Shown: positions 8,326 through 16,710, counted from the stretch's first letter. The stretch is DNA of 64,000 bases from Bradyrhizobium sp. Tv2a-2 (GCF_000472425.1 NZ_AXAI01000010.1:197982-261981), one strand, 5' to 3'. Made by a program: numbers and translations. The notes: generated by a model not told the origin, from the sequence alone.

Positions 8326-9438
8326 ATGACCAAGCAAGCCGCTTTCCCGGGCGTGGCGCAATTTGTGACGGCAACCGCCGGCCGCAACATGACCACGGCG
8401 GCCCATGTCGCCGTGGTGATCGGCGCGGTCATGATCTTCCTGCTCACCATCGACCCGGCCTATGCCGCGGCCCGGCACTGGATCGAGGGCGTGCTGTGGG
8501 GTTGCCTCGCCTTCTTTGCCTTCGAATGGCTGGTCCGCCTCCGCCACTCCGTCAGAACCCGGCGGGACTTTGGCTATGTCTTCTCGGGCCGCGGCCTGGT
8601 CGACGCGGCCTGCGCGCTCGTGGTGCCGGTCGCGCTGCTCTCCGGCGTCGCGCCGCGAACGGCATGGCTGTTTGCAGTGGTATGGCTGGTCAAGGTCATT
8701 CCGGGCATTCCGGGCTTGCGGCAATTGCGCCGGGTACTGGTGCTGGAAGCCGGCCCGCTGCTCAGCGTGCTGGTGCTGTTCCTGATGGTCTGGTTCGTGG
8801 GCTCGGTCCTGATGTATTTCCTGGAGCGGGATGCCCAGCCGCAAAGCTTCAGCAACCTGCCGTCGGCGATGTGGTGGGCCGTGGTGACGCTGACGACGAC
8901 CGGCTATGGCGACGCGGTTCCCATCACGCCGCTCGGGCGGCTGGTCGCGGCCGTGGTGATGATCTGCGGACTCGGCGTGTTCGGTCTGTGGACCGGCATC
9001 CTCGCCACCGCCTTTGCCACCGAGACGCGGCGCGACAATTTCCTTCGCACCTGGGAGTCCGTGACCAAGGTGCCGTTCTTTGCCGAGCTCGGCCCCGCCG
9101 CGATCGCCGACGTCACCCATATGCTGCGCACCATCGACCTGCCGCCGCGCGTCGTGATCATCCGCAAGGGCCAGCAGGGCGATTGCATGTATTTCATCGC
9201 CTCCGGCGAGGTCGAGGTCGACCTGCCGGGCAAGAAGGTGCGGCTCGGGGAAGGCGCCTTCTTCGGCGAGATGGCGCTGCTCGGCAACAATCTGCGCTCG
9301 GCCAACATCATGACCACACGGCTGTCGAAACTGCTGGTGCTTGACCTCGCCGATTTCCGCCTGTTGATGGCACGGCATCCCGATCTCGCCCAAACCATCG
9401 ACGCCGAGGCCAAGCGCCGCACTTTGGAGAATCAATGA
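8326..9438 (+). CDS. Cyclic-nucleotide-gated potassium channel, MloK1-like
   Basis: 370 residues, close to the 355 of Mesorhizobium MloK1. It has six hydrophobic segments (S1-S6) with a short S4-like stretch (GIPGLRQLRRVLVLE), a pore helix and the K+ selectivity filter TTTGYGD near residue 192. The C-terminal 120 residues are a cyclic-nucleotide-binding domain with phosphate-binding cassette FFGEMALLGNNLRSA. Known homologues open on cAMP binding. The frame is open back to 7957, but the ATG at 8326 matches the family N-terminus. Its stop overlaps the next gene's start (ATGA). A CHASE2 cyclase at 61.2-63.4 kb could supply cAMP. Confidence 0.92.
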   Translation: MTKQAAFPGVAQFVTATAGRNMTTAAHVAVVIGAVMIFLLTIDPAYAAARHWIEGVLWGCLAFFAFEWLVRLRHSVRTRRDFGYVFSGRGLVDAACALVVPVALLSGVAPRTAWLFAVVWLVKVIPGIPGLRQLRRVLVLEAGPLLSVLVLFLMVWFVGSVLMYFLERDAQPQSFSNLPSAMWWAVVTLTTTGYGDAVPITPLGRLVAAVVMICGLGVFGLWTGILATAFATETRRDNFLRTWESVTKVPFFAELGPAAIADVTHMLRTIDLPPRVVIIRKGQQGDCMYFIASGEVEVDLPGKKVRLGEGAFFGEMALLGNNLRSANIMTTRLSKLLVLDLADFRLLMARHPDLAQTIDAEAKRRTLENQ

Positions 9439-10232
9439 GCAAGCCACAATCTGCCCGCGAACCGGAGGCGGCGAGTCCGCCGCTGCTCGAACGCAACGGC
9501 GCCCGCGCCACCATCCGCCTCAACCGGCCGCGCCATCTCAACCGCCTGCAACCCGAGGATCTCGATCAGCTGCTCAAACTCTTTGCGGAGATCGAAGCCG
9601 ATGCTGCGATCCGCGTCGTGGTGCTGACGGGAACCGGCCGCGCCTTCAGCGCCGGCTACGACCTCGGCTCGATCGCAGACCGCGCGGCGAATGCCCAGGA
9701 GCAGGTCGCCGGCTCGACATTCGAGGTCGTGGTGAACCGGCTGGAGGATCTCGGGCTGCCGACCATCTGCCGTCTCAATGGCGGGGTGTATGGCGGCTCG
9801 ACCGATCTCGCGCTCGCCTGCGACTTCCGCATTGGAACCGAGGCCTGCGAGATGTTCATGCCGGCGGCACGGCTCGGCCTGCACTATTACACCAGCGGCA
9901 TCAGGCGCTACGTGTCGCGGCTCGGCGTCGACAATGCCAAGCGGCTGTTTCTGACCGCCGAAAGGATCGATGCCACCGAGATGTTGCGGATCGGCTACCT
10001 CACCGCGCTGGTCGCGCCTGATACGCTGGATGCGGAGGTCGACCGGCTGGCCACGCAGCTGTCCGGCAACGCCCCGATCGCGATGCGCGGCATGAAACGG
10101 ACCATCAACGAGCTCGCGCGTGGCGCGCTTGACGAGAAGGCCGCTGACCGACGCGCCCGCGACAGCATGCATGGCGATGAGATCAAGGAAGGCGTCAAGG
10201 CATTCGCGGAAAAGCGTCCGCCAAGGTTCTGA
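9435..10232 (+). CDS. Crotonase-superfamily protein lacking both canonical hydratase glutamates
   Basis: 265 residues with the crotonase fold: RATIRLNRPRHLN, oxyanion-hole segment GRAFSAGYDLGS, and NGGVYGGSTDLALACDFRI. By alignment from memory with rat enoyl-CoA hydratase, the Glu144 position is Asp and the Glu164 position (in PAARLGL) is Ala, so ordinary hydratase activity is doubtful. It overlaps the channel gene by 4 bp, implying translational coupling of two proteins with no known link. Database names for this type are usually 'enoyl-CoA hydratase/isomerase family'. Confidence 0.85.
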   Translation: MSKPQSAREPEAASPPLLERNGARATIRLNRPRHLNRLQPEDLDQLLKLFAEIEADAAIRVVVLTGTGRAFSAGYDLGSIADRAANAQEQVAGSTFEVVVNRLEDLGLPTICRLNGGVYGGSTDLALACDFRIGTEACEMFMPAARLGLHYYTSGIRRYVSRLGVDNAKRLFLTAERIDATEMLRIGYLTALVAPDTLDAEVDRLATQLSGNAPIAMRGMKRTINELARGALDEKAADRRARDSMHGDEIKEGVKAFAEKRPPRF

Positions 10233-10395
10233 AGCGTTCAACATTTTGCGACGAAAAGACGCAACGCGCGCGCAAGCCCCGGAGACGCTCGCGCATTGCC
10301 ATCTTCGCGATTGGGAATTATGCGGCGAGCACGCTGTTTGCGATTGACTCAAGGTTGTCTCGGACTAGCCTGATCGCGGGGCGGGAGACTTGGAC

Positions 10396-11139
10396 ATGCA
10401 GGGGATTGAATCCATTTGGGGCAGACGCGCGCTTGATTTCGTCGATGCGATCGAGGCGTCAGCCACGAGTGCGAGCGTCATCTCGCAATTCGAAAAGACG
10501 ATCGGCGATCTCGGCTTTCACGCCTACATCATGGCAGGCATTCCGGAACCGGGACAGACGCTGGCGCAGGTGACCGTCGCCAATGGCTGGCCGGCCCAAT
10601 GGTTCGAGCTCTACAACCGCGAGAATCTGAGCGCAGTCGATCCCGTGCCGCGCCACTGCTTCAACACGCTGAACCCGTTCGAGTGGAAAGACGTGCCCTA
10701 TGACCATGAGCGCAATGCCGCGGCTCACGACGTCATGACCCGCGCGCGCGACTTCCGCTTCCATGAAGGCTTCTGCATCCCGATCCACTACGATGATGCC
10801 ACCGGCGCCGTCAGCATGGCCGGCGAGCGGCCCTATCTCGATCCCGAGACCAAGAGCGCGCTGCATCTGATGAGCGTGTTCACCCATGGCCGCCTGCGCG
10901 CGCTGGCGCGGTCGGCGCCCCCGGTCGCGCCGGCGCAGAGCCGGCGCCTCTCGGAGACCGAGGCGGAGGTGCTGCGCTGGGCCGCGCGCGGCAAGACCGC
11001 CTGGGAGACCAGCCAGATCCTCGGCATCTCCGAGCGCAACGTGCGCTGGCACCTCGAAGAGGCGCAGCGCAAGCTGAAGGCCCCGAACAAGACCGCGACC
11101 GTCGCGCGCGTTCTTGTCAATCGGGAAATCGTGATCTGA
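10396..11139 (+). CDS. bjaR: LuxR-family quorum-sensing receptor, BjaR-like
   Basis: 247 residues. The N-terminal autoinducer-binding domain (about 15-165) has the conserved aromatic/acidic set (WPAQWFELYNRENLSAVDPV and later FHEGFCIPIHY). A LuxR HTH follows (RRLSETEAEVLRWAARGKT, ISERNVRWHLEEAQRKL). The ATG at 10396 is preferred over the TTG two codons upstream because GGGAG lies 8 bases before it. The luxI-type gene follows in the same direction, separated by a lux-type box. Resemblance to Bradyrhizobium BjaR1 is from memory; the related aryl-HSL receptor BraR/RpaR is an alternative. Confidence 0.85.
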   Translation: MQGIESIWGRRALDFVDAIEASATSASVISQFEKTIGDLGFHAYIMAGIPEPGQTLAQVTVANGWPAQWFELYNRENLSAVDPVPRHCFNTLNPFEWKDVPYDHERNAAAHDVMTRARDFRFHEGFCIPIHYDDATGAVSMAGERPYLDPETKSALHLMSVFTHGRLRALARSAPPVAPAQSRRLSETEAEVLRWAARGKTAWETSQILGISERNVRWHLEEAQRKLKAPNKTATVARVLVNREIVI

Positions 11140-11158
11140 ACTGGGAATTCTTCCAGTG
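11139..11158 (+). promoter_or_regulatory. Candidate lux-type box upstream of the autoinducer synthase gene
   Basis: AACTGGGAATTCTTCCAGTG begins at the last base of the receptor stop codon, 66 bp before the synthase start. It fits the lux/las-type consensus NNCT-N12-AGNN, and its outer bases form a dyad (ACTGG/CCAGT). Position and form suggest that the receptor controls the synthase from here, as in positive autoinduction loops. Confidence 0.65.
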
Positions 11159-11223
11159 GATCAAATCCAATACGCTGGCATGTTCGCCGTCTGGTTGAAT
11201 CAGCAACCGGACGGGAGAGACAA

Positions 11224-11907
11224 ATGCCCGAGATACATGTTGTGCGGAAGGATAACCGGCGTCTCTATGAGAGTTATTTCGATCCCTACTTCCGGTTGCG
11301 CCACGACATCTACGTCAAGCAGCGCAAATGGATGGCGCTGGACCGGCCCGACGGGCGGGAGATCGACCAGTTCGACACCGAAGAGGCGGTCTATCTGTTC
11401 GCCATCGACGGCGGCCGGCTGATCGGCGCGATGCGCGCCGTGCCCACGCTGTCGCCGACCCTGATGAGCGACATCTTCCCCTATCTCAACCTGCGCGGCC
11501 TGGTCCGGCGCCCCGACATCTACGAGCTGTCGCGGGTCTTCGTCATTCCGGAGCGCCGTGGCGAGCATGCCGGACCGCGCGTCGAGATGCTGCTTCTGAC
11601 CGCCATCATGGAATACGGCATCTCGATCGGGCTCACCGCCTTCACCATCGTGCTGGAATCCTGGTGGCTGCCCCGCTTCGAGCGCATCGGCTGGAAGGCC
11701 CATCCGCTCGGGCTGCCGCACCAGATGGACGGCATGTCGGTGCTCGCGGTGCTGGTCGATTGCGACGAGGCGACCTGGAAATCGCTGTGCGGCCAGATCG
11801 GCATATCGGGGCCGACGCTGACTTGGCGCGGGCTCTCCGACCTTAGTCGGAGGGCTCTACCGGCGCTCTCTGTTCCTCCTCCAGCAGCCGCTCAGCAAAC
11901 GCGATGA
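11224..11907 (+). CDS. bjaI: Acyl-homoserine-lactone synthase, BjaI-like
   Basis: 227 residues of the LuxI family. The conserved residues are visible: Arg and Trp in FRLRHDIYVKQRKW, two Asp in EIDQFDTEEAVYL, Arg in IGAMRAVPT, and Glu/Arg in YELSRVFVIPERR. GGGAGAG precedes the ATG. The closest remembered relatives (BjaI, BraI, RpaI) make branched or aryl homoserine lactones from acyl-CoA rather than acyl-ACP, so isovaleryl-HSL or an aryl-HSL is the likely product. The last 19 or so residues (from RRALPALS) look unlike a family tail and lie antisense to a small ORF on the other strand. Confidence 0.88.
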   Translation: MPEIHVVRKDNRRLYESYFDPYFRLRHDIYVKQRKWMALDRPDGREIDQFDTEEAVYLFAIDGGRLIGAMRAVPTLSPTLMSDIFPYLNLRGLVRRPDIYELSRVFVIPERRGEHAGPRVEMLLLTAIMEYGISIGLTAFTIVLESWWLPRFERIGWKAHPLGLPHQMDGMSVLAVLVDCDEATWKSLCGQIGISGPTLTWRGLSDLSRRALPALSVPPPAAAQQTR

Positions 11908-12013
11908 GCTCCTCACGGTGCCGCTTGCTCCGAAGAGCAAGAAAGCTCCTCATGAGCCGAAGTCCGAAAGCCGTCGTCTCGTCGGCTTTCAATGCGGCTA
12001 GCTTGGGCGGCAT
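11843..12013 (-). CDS. Hypothetical small protein, 56 residues, overlapping the 3' end of bjaI
   Basis: Open frame of 56 codons from ATG (12013) to TAA (11843). The sequence begins MPPKLAALKADETTAFGLRL and ends LLEEEQRAPVEPSD; its middle is a basic, then acidic amphipathic helix (RSKRHREELIAFAERLLEEE). An in-frame stop lies 21 bases upstream, so this ATG is the only choice. GC at third positions is raised but not strongly, and no clear ribosome-binding site precedes it. It overlaps the end of the synthase gene by 65 bp in the opposite direction. Function unknown. Confidence 0.5.
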   Translation of the reverse strand: MPPKLAALKADETTAFGLRLMRSFLALRSKRHREELIAFAERLLEEEQRAPVEPSD

Positions 12014-12052
12014 CGGGATGCGACTCGCTGCTCATCTTCCGGGTTTATAGCC

Positions 12053-12211
12053 GTGACCGAACCTTCGCTCGACAGAATCATTGCGCAGCTGCAATTATGC
12101 ATCGTGGATGCGAGGGCTTTGCAACTCAAGATGTTGGAACGGCTTTTGTCAATAGCGTTGCTGGAAGCCTATGAGACCCGGGAGAGGTCCGAAAAGTCCC
12201 GCGAGCACTGA
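12053..12211 (+). CDS. Hypothetical small protein, 52 residues, possible coiled coil
   Basis: GTG-started frame (12053) ending TGA (12211): MTEPSLDRIIAQLQLCIVDA followed by RALQLKMLERLLSIALLEAY and a charged tail. Hydrophobic residues recur every three to four positions, consistent with an amphipathic or coiled-coil helix. It is divergent from the 56-codon ORF, 39 bp apart. No strong ribosome-binding site is visible. Its placement beside a quorum-sensing pair is suggestive only. Confidence 0.4.
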   Translation: MTEPSLDRIIAQLQLCIVDARALQLKMLERLLSIALLEAYETRERSEKSREH

Positions 12212-12304
12212 TGTTGAGCGCCCCGGCACCATAGAACCGGATGCGCCATGCATCGCGGATGCGTTGCTGCATTAAAACTTGGCAACAATTCTCGTCGGAG
12301 AACT

Positions 12305-13030
12305 CTACTCGTCAAAGAATCTGGCCGTATCGGCCAACGCGGCGCGGCTGGTGCGGTAGCTGTTGGCCTTGTGCGCGCGGTCCGGATAGCCGAACGAGAT
12401 CCCGCAGACTACGCGGCGGTCGTCGGAAAGACCAAAATGCGCCCGCACCACGTCGGAGTGGAAGGCGAGCGCGGCCTGCGGGATGGTGGCAACGCCGAGC
12501 GCCTGCGCCGCCAGCATGAAGCTCGTGACGTAGCCGCCACAGTCGATGGCGCCGTAGACGCCGAGTGCCTCGTCGGTGTGCACGATGGCGACATGCGGCG
12601 CACCGAAGAAGTTGAAATTCTGCAGCGCCTGCCTGGCGTAGCCCGCCTTGTCGCCGCGGGGAATGCCGAGCGAGTTATAGAGCTGAAAGCCGCTCTCGCG
12701 CCGCCGCTCCAGATAGACACCGCGATATTCGCGGGGAAACGGGAAGTCGCCCGCGTTCGGCCTGCCGCTCGAGGCGGCCGCATACATCGCCTCGCGGAAC
12801 CTCTCGGTCGCCGCGCCTGAGGTGATCTCGAGCCGCCAGGGCTGGCTGTTGCACCAGGATGCGGTCTTCTGCGCAGCGGTCAGAATACGCTCGATGGTGA
12901 CGCGCGGAACCGGCTTCGACAGGAAGCCGCGGCAGGAGAAGCGCTCGGCGAGCAGTTCCTCGAGCACCCCAATCCGGTCCTGGGCGCTGGGCCGGCCGCC
13001 GGACGTCTCGGTTGCTGCGTCCATTGTCAT
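12305..13030 (-). CDS. Nitroreductase-family FMN oxidoreductase
   Basis: 241 residues. The nitroreductase pattern is clear: LLAERFSCRGFLSKPVP with the FMN-phosphate-binding RxSxR-like segment (here RFSCRGF), ASWCNSQPWRLEI, and ALGVATIPQAALA toward the end. Such enzymes use NAD(P)H to reduce nitroaromatics, quinones or enoyl groups. The ATG overlaps the TGA of the upstream acyl-CoA dehydrogenase (ATGA), so it is the last gene of that operon and is probably translationally coupled. The substrate is unknown. Confidence 0.88.
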   Translation of the reverse strand: MTMDAATETSGGRPSAQDRIGVLEELLAERFSCRGFLSKPVPRVTIERILTAAQKTASWCNSQPWRLEITSGAATERFREAMYAAASSGRPNAGDFPFPREYRGVYLERRRESGFQLYNSLGIPRGDKAGYARQALQNFNFFGAPHVAIVHTDEALGVYGAIDCGGYVTSFMLAAQALGVATIPQAALAFHSDVVRAHFGLSDDRRVVCGISFGYPDRAHKANSYRTSRAALADTARFFDE

Positions 13031-14271
13031 CGTCCCTTGGTCGGAATCTTATTGAACGGCACGTCCTTATCGACGCGGATATCGCCGGGCAATCCAAGCA
13101 CGCGCTCGGCGATGATGTTACGCAGGATCTCGTCGGTGCCGCCCGCAATGCGCGTCGACGGCGACGAGAGCAGCATCTGCTGGAACTGGCCGGCAGCTTC
13201 CGCCACGTTCGGATCGTTGAGAACGCCGGCAGCCCCCTCCAGGTCCATCGCATAAGTCGCGATGTCCTGCAGCATGGTGCCAGCCACGAGCTTGCCGATT
13301 GAATTCTCCGGTCCCGGACGCTCACCCTTCGATAGCGCCGAGATGGCGCGGTAGCTCGTGTATTTCAGCCCGCTGTTCCGCACCGCCCAACTGGCGAGCT
13401 TCGAGCGGGTCGCCGAATCATCGATCGCAAGCCCGTCCTCGGTCATCAGGCTGCTGCAGAAATCGAAAATTTCAGAGAAGCCGGTGGCGAGCCGCGCACC
13501 GATCGACATGCGCTCGTTCATCAATGTTGTAAGCGACACGTTCCAGCCGTCGCCGACGGCGCCCAGCCGCTGCGAGTCTTGCACGCGCAGGTCGGTGAAG
13601 AACACCTCGTTGAACTCCTGCATGCCGTTGGCCTGCTTGATCGGCTTCACCTCGACGCCCGGGCTTTTCATGTTGATGTAGAACATGGTCAACCCCTTGT
13701 GCTTGGGCACGTTGGGGTCGGTGCGGGTGATCAGGATGCCGTAGTCGGAATAGTGCGCGCCGGAGGTCCAGATCTTCTGGCCGTTGATGACCCATTCGTC
13801 GCCTTTCTTCTCGGCACGTGTGCGCAGGCCCGCGACATCGGAGCCGCCGGCCGGCTCGGAGAAGAGCTGGCACCAGATCTCCTCGCCGGAGGCGAGCTTG
13901 GGCAGATAGCGCCGCTTGTCGGCCTCGGAGCCGTAGGCCATCACGGTTGGGCCACACATGCCCTCGCCGATCTGGAACGGCTGCGTCAGCTTGCCGTAGA
14001 CGCCCTCCTCCTGCTGCCAGATCACGCGCTCGACCGGTGAGGCGCCGCGGCCACCATAGTCCTTCGGCCAGTGCAGGCAGGCCCATCCGGCGTCCGACTT
14101 CTTCTTCTGCCAGCGCTTTGCGACGTCGACGATGTCATGCTTCTGCAGCCTGATGCGACCGAGCGAGGATTTCGACAGCTCGGCCTCAAGCTCCTTCGGC
14201 GCGTTGGCGTCGATCCATTTGCGGGCCTCGGCGCGGAAAGCGGCTTCCTGCGGGGTATCATCGAAGTTCAT
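13027..14271 (-). CDS. Acyl-CoA dehydrogenase, copy A of a tandem pair
   Basis: 414 residues with full acyl-CoA dehydrogenase architecture. FAD/substrate motifs include WCQLFSEPAGGSDVAGLRTRA, INGQKIWTSGAHYSDYGILI and the C-terminal RIAGGTDEILRNIIAERVLG. It oxidises an acyl-CoA to the enoyl-CoA and passes electrons to ETF. It is closely similar along its whole length to the next gene upstream (14314-15558), so the pair arose by duplication. Both use the start MNF(D/E)DTPQEAAFRAEAR. It lies in a same-strand run that includes CoA ligase, crotonase and SDR genes. Confidence 0.93.
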   Translation of the reverse strand: MNFDDTPQEAAFRAEARKWIDANAPKELEAELSKSSLGRIRLQKHDIVDVAKRWQKKKSDAGWACLHWPKDYGGRGASPVERVIWQQEEGVYGKLTQPFQIGEGMCGPTVMAYGSEADKRRYLPKLASGEEIWCQLFSEPAGGSDVAGLRTRAEKKGDEWVINGQKIWTSGAHYSDYGILITRTDPNVPKHKGLTMFYINMKSPGVEVKPIKQANGMQEFNEVFFTDLRVQDSQRLGAVGDGWNVSLTTLMNERMSIGARLATGFSEIFDFCSSLMTEDGLAIDDSATRSKLASWAVRNSGLKYTSYRAISALSKGERPGPENSIGKLVAGTMLQDIATYAMDLEGAAGVLNDPNVAEAAGQFQQMLLSSPSTRIAGGTDEILRNIIAERVLGLPGDIRVDKDVPFNKIPTKGR

Positions 14272-14313
14272 GGCGGACCTCGTTATGTCTGGGTCGTTTA
14301 CAGGACGGCGGCA

Positions 14314-15558
14314 TCACGCTCGTCCCTTGGTCGGTATCTGGTTGAACGGCAAATCCTTGTCGACACGGACGTCGCCGGGCAATCCGAGCACGCGCTCGGC
14401 GATGATGTTGCGCATGATCTCGTCGGTGCCGCCCTCGACGCGGGTGCCGGGCGCGCGCAAGAGCATGGCCTGGAATTTTCCGGCGAGCTCGGCTTCCGGT
14501 CCGTTCAGGACGCCGGCCGCACCTTCGAGATCGAGCGCGAACATCGCAACCTCCTGGATCATCGCGCCCGCGACCAGCTTGCCGATGGAATTCTCCGGCC
14601 CCGGACGCTCGCCCTTCGACAGCGCAGAAATGGCGCGGAGGCTGGTGTATTTGAGCCCGCTCGCCCTCACCGCCCAGTTCGCAAGCTTCGAGCGCACATT
14701 GCGGTCATCGATGGCGAGGCCGTCCTCGAGCATTAAATTGTTGCAGAACTCGAACAATTCGGGGAAGCCGGTGGCAACGCCGGCGCCGATCGACATGCGC
14801 TCGTTCATAAGTGTGGTCAGCGCAACATTCCAGCCGTCATTAACATTGCCGAGCCGCTGCGCGTCCGGAATTTTGACGTCGCTGAAATACACCTCGTTGA
14901 AGTCCGATTGCCCGCTGGCCTGCTTGATCGGTCGCACTTCGACACCCGGACTCTTCATGTCCAGGAAGAACATGGTGAGCCCCTTGTGCTTGGGCGCGGT
15001 CGGGTCGGTGCGGGTGAGCAGGATGCCGTAGTCGGAATAATGCGCCCCGGAGGTCCAGATCTTCTGGCCGTTGACGATCCAGTCGTCGCCGCGTTTCTCG
15101 GCACGGGTGCGCAGGCCCGCGACGTCGGAGCCGGCGGAAGGTTCGGAGAACAGCTGGCACCAGACGTTCTCGCCTGAGGCGAGCGGCGGCAGATAATGGC
15201 GCTTCTGTTCTTCGCTGGCGAACGCCATCATGGTCGGCCCGCACATGCCGTGGCCGATGATGAACATCGCCGAGAGCTTGCCGAACGCGCCCTCCTCCTG
15301 CTGCCAGATCACGCGTTCGATTGGCGAAGAGCCGCGGCCGCCATAATCCTTCGGCCAGTGCAGGCAGGCCCAGCCGGCATCGGCCTTCTTCTTCTGCCAG
15401 GCCTTTGCGACTTCAAGGACATTGGCGCCCTCAAGCCGCGTCCGGCCGAGCGAGGATTTGCGCAGTTCATCTTCATATTGCTTGGGCGCATTCGCTGTGA
15501 TCCAGGCGCGTGCTTCGGCTCGGAAGGCGGCTTCCTGCGGGGTGTCTTCGAAGTTCAT
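14314..15558 (-). CDS. Acyl-CoA dehydrogenase, copy B of a tandem pair
   Basis: 414 residues, the same length as copy A and nearly the same motifs (WCQLFSEPSAGSDVAGLRTR, RVEGGTDEIMRNIIAERVLG). Conservation between the copies is highest in the FAD and C-terminal regions and lower in the substrate-side segments (for example around residues 215-330), as expected for paralogues with different acyl specificity or as subunits of a heteromer. The gap to copy A is 42 bp. It belongs to the putative operon 12305-19461. Confidence 0.93.
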   Translation of the reverse strand: MNFEDTPQEAAFRAEARAWITANAPKQYEDELRKSSLGRTRLEGANVLEVAKAWQKKKADAGWACLHWPKDYGGRGSSPIERVIWQQEEGAFGKLSAMFIIGHGMCGPTMMAFASEEQKRHYLPPLASGENVWCQLFSEPSAGSDVAGLRTRAEKRGDDWIVNGQKIWTSGAHYSDYGILLTRTDPTAPKHKGLTMFFLDMKSPGVEVRPIKQASGQSDFNEVYFSDVKIPDAQRLGNVNDGWNVALTTLMNERMSIGAGVATGFPELFEFCNNLMLEDGLAIDDRNVRSKLANWAVRASGLKYTSLRAISALSKGERPGPENSIGKLVAGAMIQEVAMFALDLEGAAGVLNGPEAELAGKFQAMLLRAPGTRVEGGTDEIMRNIIAERVLGLPGDVRVDKDLPFNQIPTKGRA

Positions 15559-15582
15559 GATGAACCTCTCTCCTCTGTCAGC

Positions 15583-16710
15583 TCAAGCCGCGTTCTTCTT
15601 GCGCATACGATCGATCAACTGATCTTCCCAATAGGACAGGCTGCCCAGCCCCAGCGCGGTCGCATTGGCGCGGCGATAGAACATGTGGCAGTCGAACTCC
15701 CAGGTAAATCCCATGCCGCCGTGAACCTGGATGTTGTTCTTGGCACAATGCTGGAACGCCTGGGTTGCGCTGATGCGTGCGGCGGCCGCGGCTTCCGGCA
15801 ATTCCGACGAATTGGTCGAAAGCGCCCAGGCGCCGTAATAGGAGTTGGAGCGCGCCAAGGTCGCCGAGACATACATGTCGGCGAGCATGTGCTTGACCGC
15901 CTGGAACGAGCCGATCGGACGGCCGAAAGCGATGCGGTCGAGCGCATAGTCGCGGCCCATCTCCAGGGCGCGGTCGGAGCCGCCGACCTGCTCGAACGCC
16001 ATGAGCACCGCGGCGCGGTCGAGCACCTGGGTGAGGATGCTCCAACCATCGCCCACGCGGCCGAGCGGCTCGGCCTTGGCATTCTTGAAGGTGATTTCGG
16101 CCTGTCCGCGTGTCGGATCGATGTTGGAGAGCGCCTTGGTCTCAACGCCTTCGCCCTTGAGCTCGGCGAGATAAAGCGAAATGTCGCTATCGCGACCACC
16201 ACTACCGGTCCGCGCCACGACGATGGCGAAATCAGCGATCGCGCCGTCAGCGACAGGCATCTTCACGCCAGTGAGCGCATTGCCGGAAGCGGCGAGCTTG
16301 ACCGCCTGCGGTGACGGATTGCCCTTGCCCTCGAACAGCGCGAGCGTGCCGATCGCCTCGCCCTTCGCGATCTTCGGCAGCCATTTCTGCTTCTGCACGT
16401 CGCTGCCGGCGATCAAGAGCGCCTCGGCGGCGAGATAAACGGTCGAGGAGAACGGCACCGGCGCAAGCGCGCGGCCCATCTCCTCGGCAATCACGCAAAG
16501 CTCGAGGTGTCCTGCGCCGGCACCACCATAATTTTCCGGGATCGCTACGCCGAGAAAACCCATCTCGGCGAGGCCTTGCCACAGCTCGCGGTCATACGAC
16601 GCCTTGCCGTCGAGCACTGCGCGCACGGCCTTCGGGGAGCATTTTTCGGTGAGGAATTTGCGCGCTTCGTCGCGGAGCTGTTTCTGTTCGTCAGAGAAGT
16701 CGAAATTCAT
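15583..16710 (-). CDS. Acyl-CoA dehydrogenase (divergent third member)
   Basis: 375 residues, shorter than and only distantly related to the tandem pair. It has an N-terminal ACAD domain (FSDEQKQLRDEARKFLTEKC), a middle beta-domain, and the C-terminal HGGMGFTWEFDCHMFYRRAN segment typical of the branch that pairs with a second dehydrogenase subunit in sterol or side-chain degradation. A heteromeric partner role with the neighbouring copies is possible but inferred. The gap to copy B is 24 bp. Confidence 0.92.
   Translation of the reverse strand: MNFDFSDEQKQLRDEARKFLTEKCSPKAVRAVLDGKASYDRELWQGLAEMGFLGVAIPENYGGAGAGHLELCVIAEEMGRALAPVPFSSTVYLAAEALLIAGSDVQKQKWLPKIAKGEAIGTLALFEGKGNPSPQAVKLAASGNALTGVKMPVADGAIADFAIVVARTGSGGRDSDISLYLAELKGEGVETKALSNIDPTRGQAEITFKNAKAEPLGRVGDGWSILTQVLDRAAVLMAFEQVGGSDRALEMGRDYALDRIAFGRPIGSFQAVKHMLADMYVSATLARSNSYYGAWALSTNSSELPEAAAAARISATQAFQHCAKNNIQVHGGMGFTWEFDCHMFYRRANATALGLGSLSYWEDQLIDRMRKKNAA

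Noticed and set aside
8126..8374. Minus-strand ORF in the divergent spacer before the channel gene
   Set aside because: It overlaps the channel start and has an unordered, basic composition; more likely promoter DNA.
10327..10350. GAGCACGCTGTTTGCG as a possible sigma-54 promoter of the quorum-sensing receptor
   Set aside because: The invariant GG of the -24 element is AG, so it is not a credible RpoN site.
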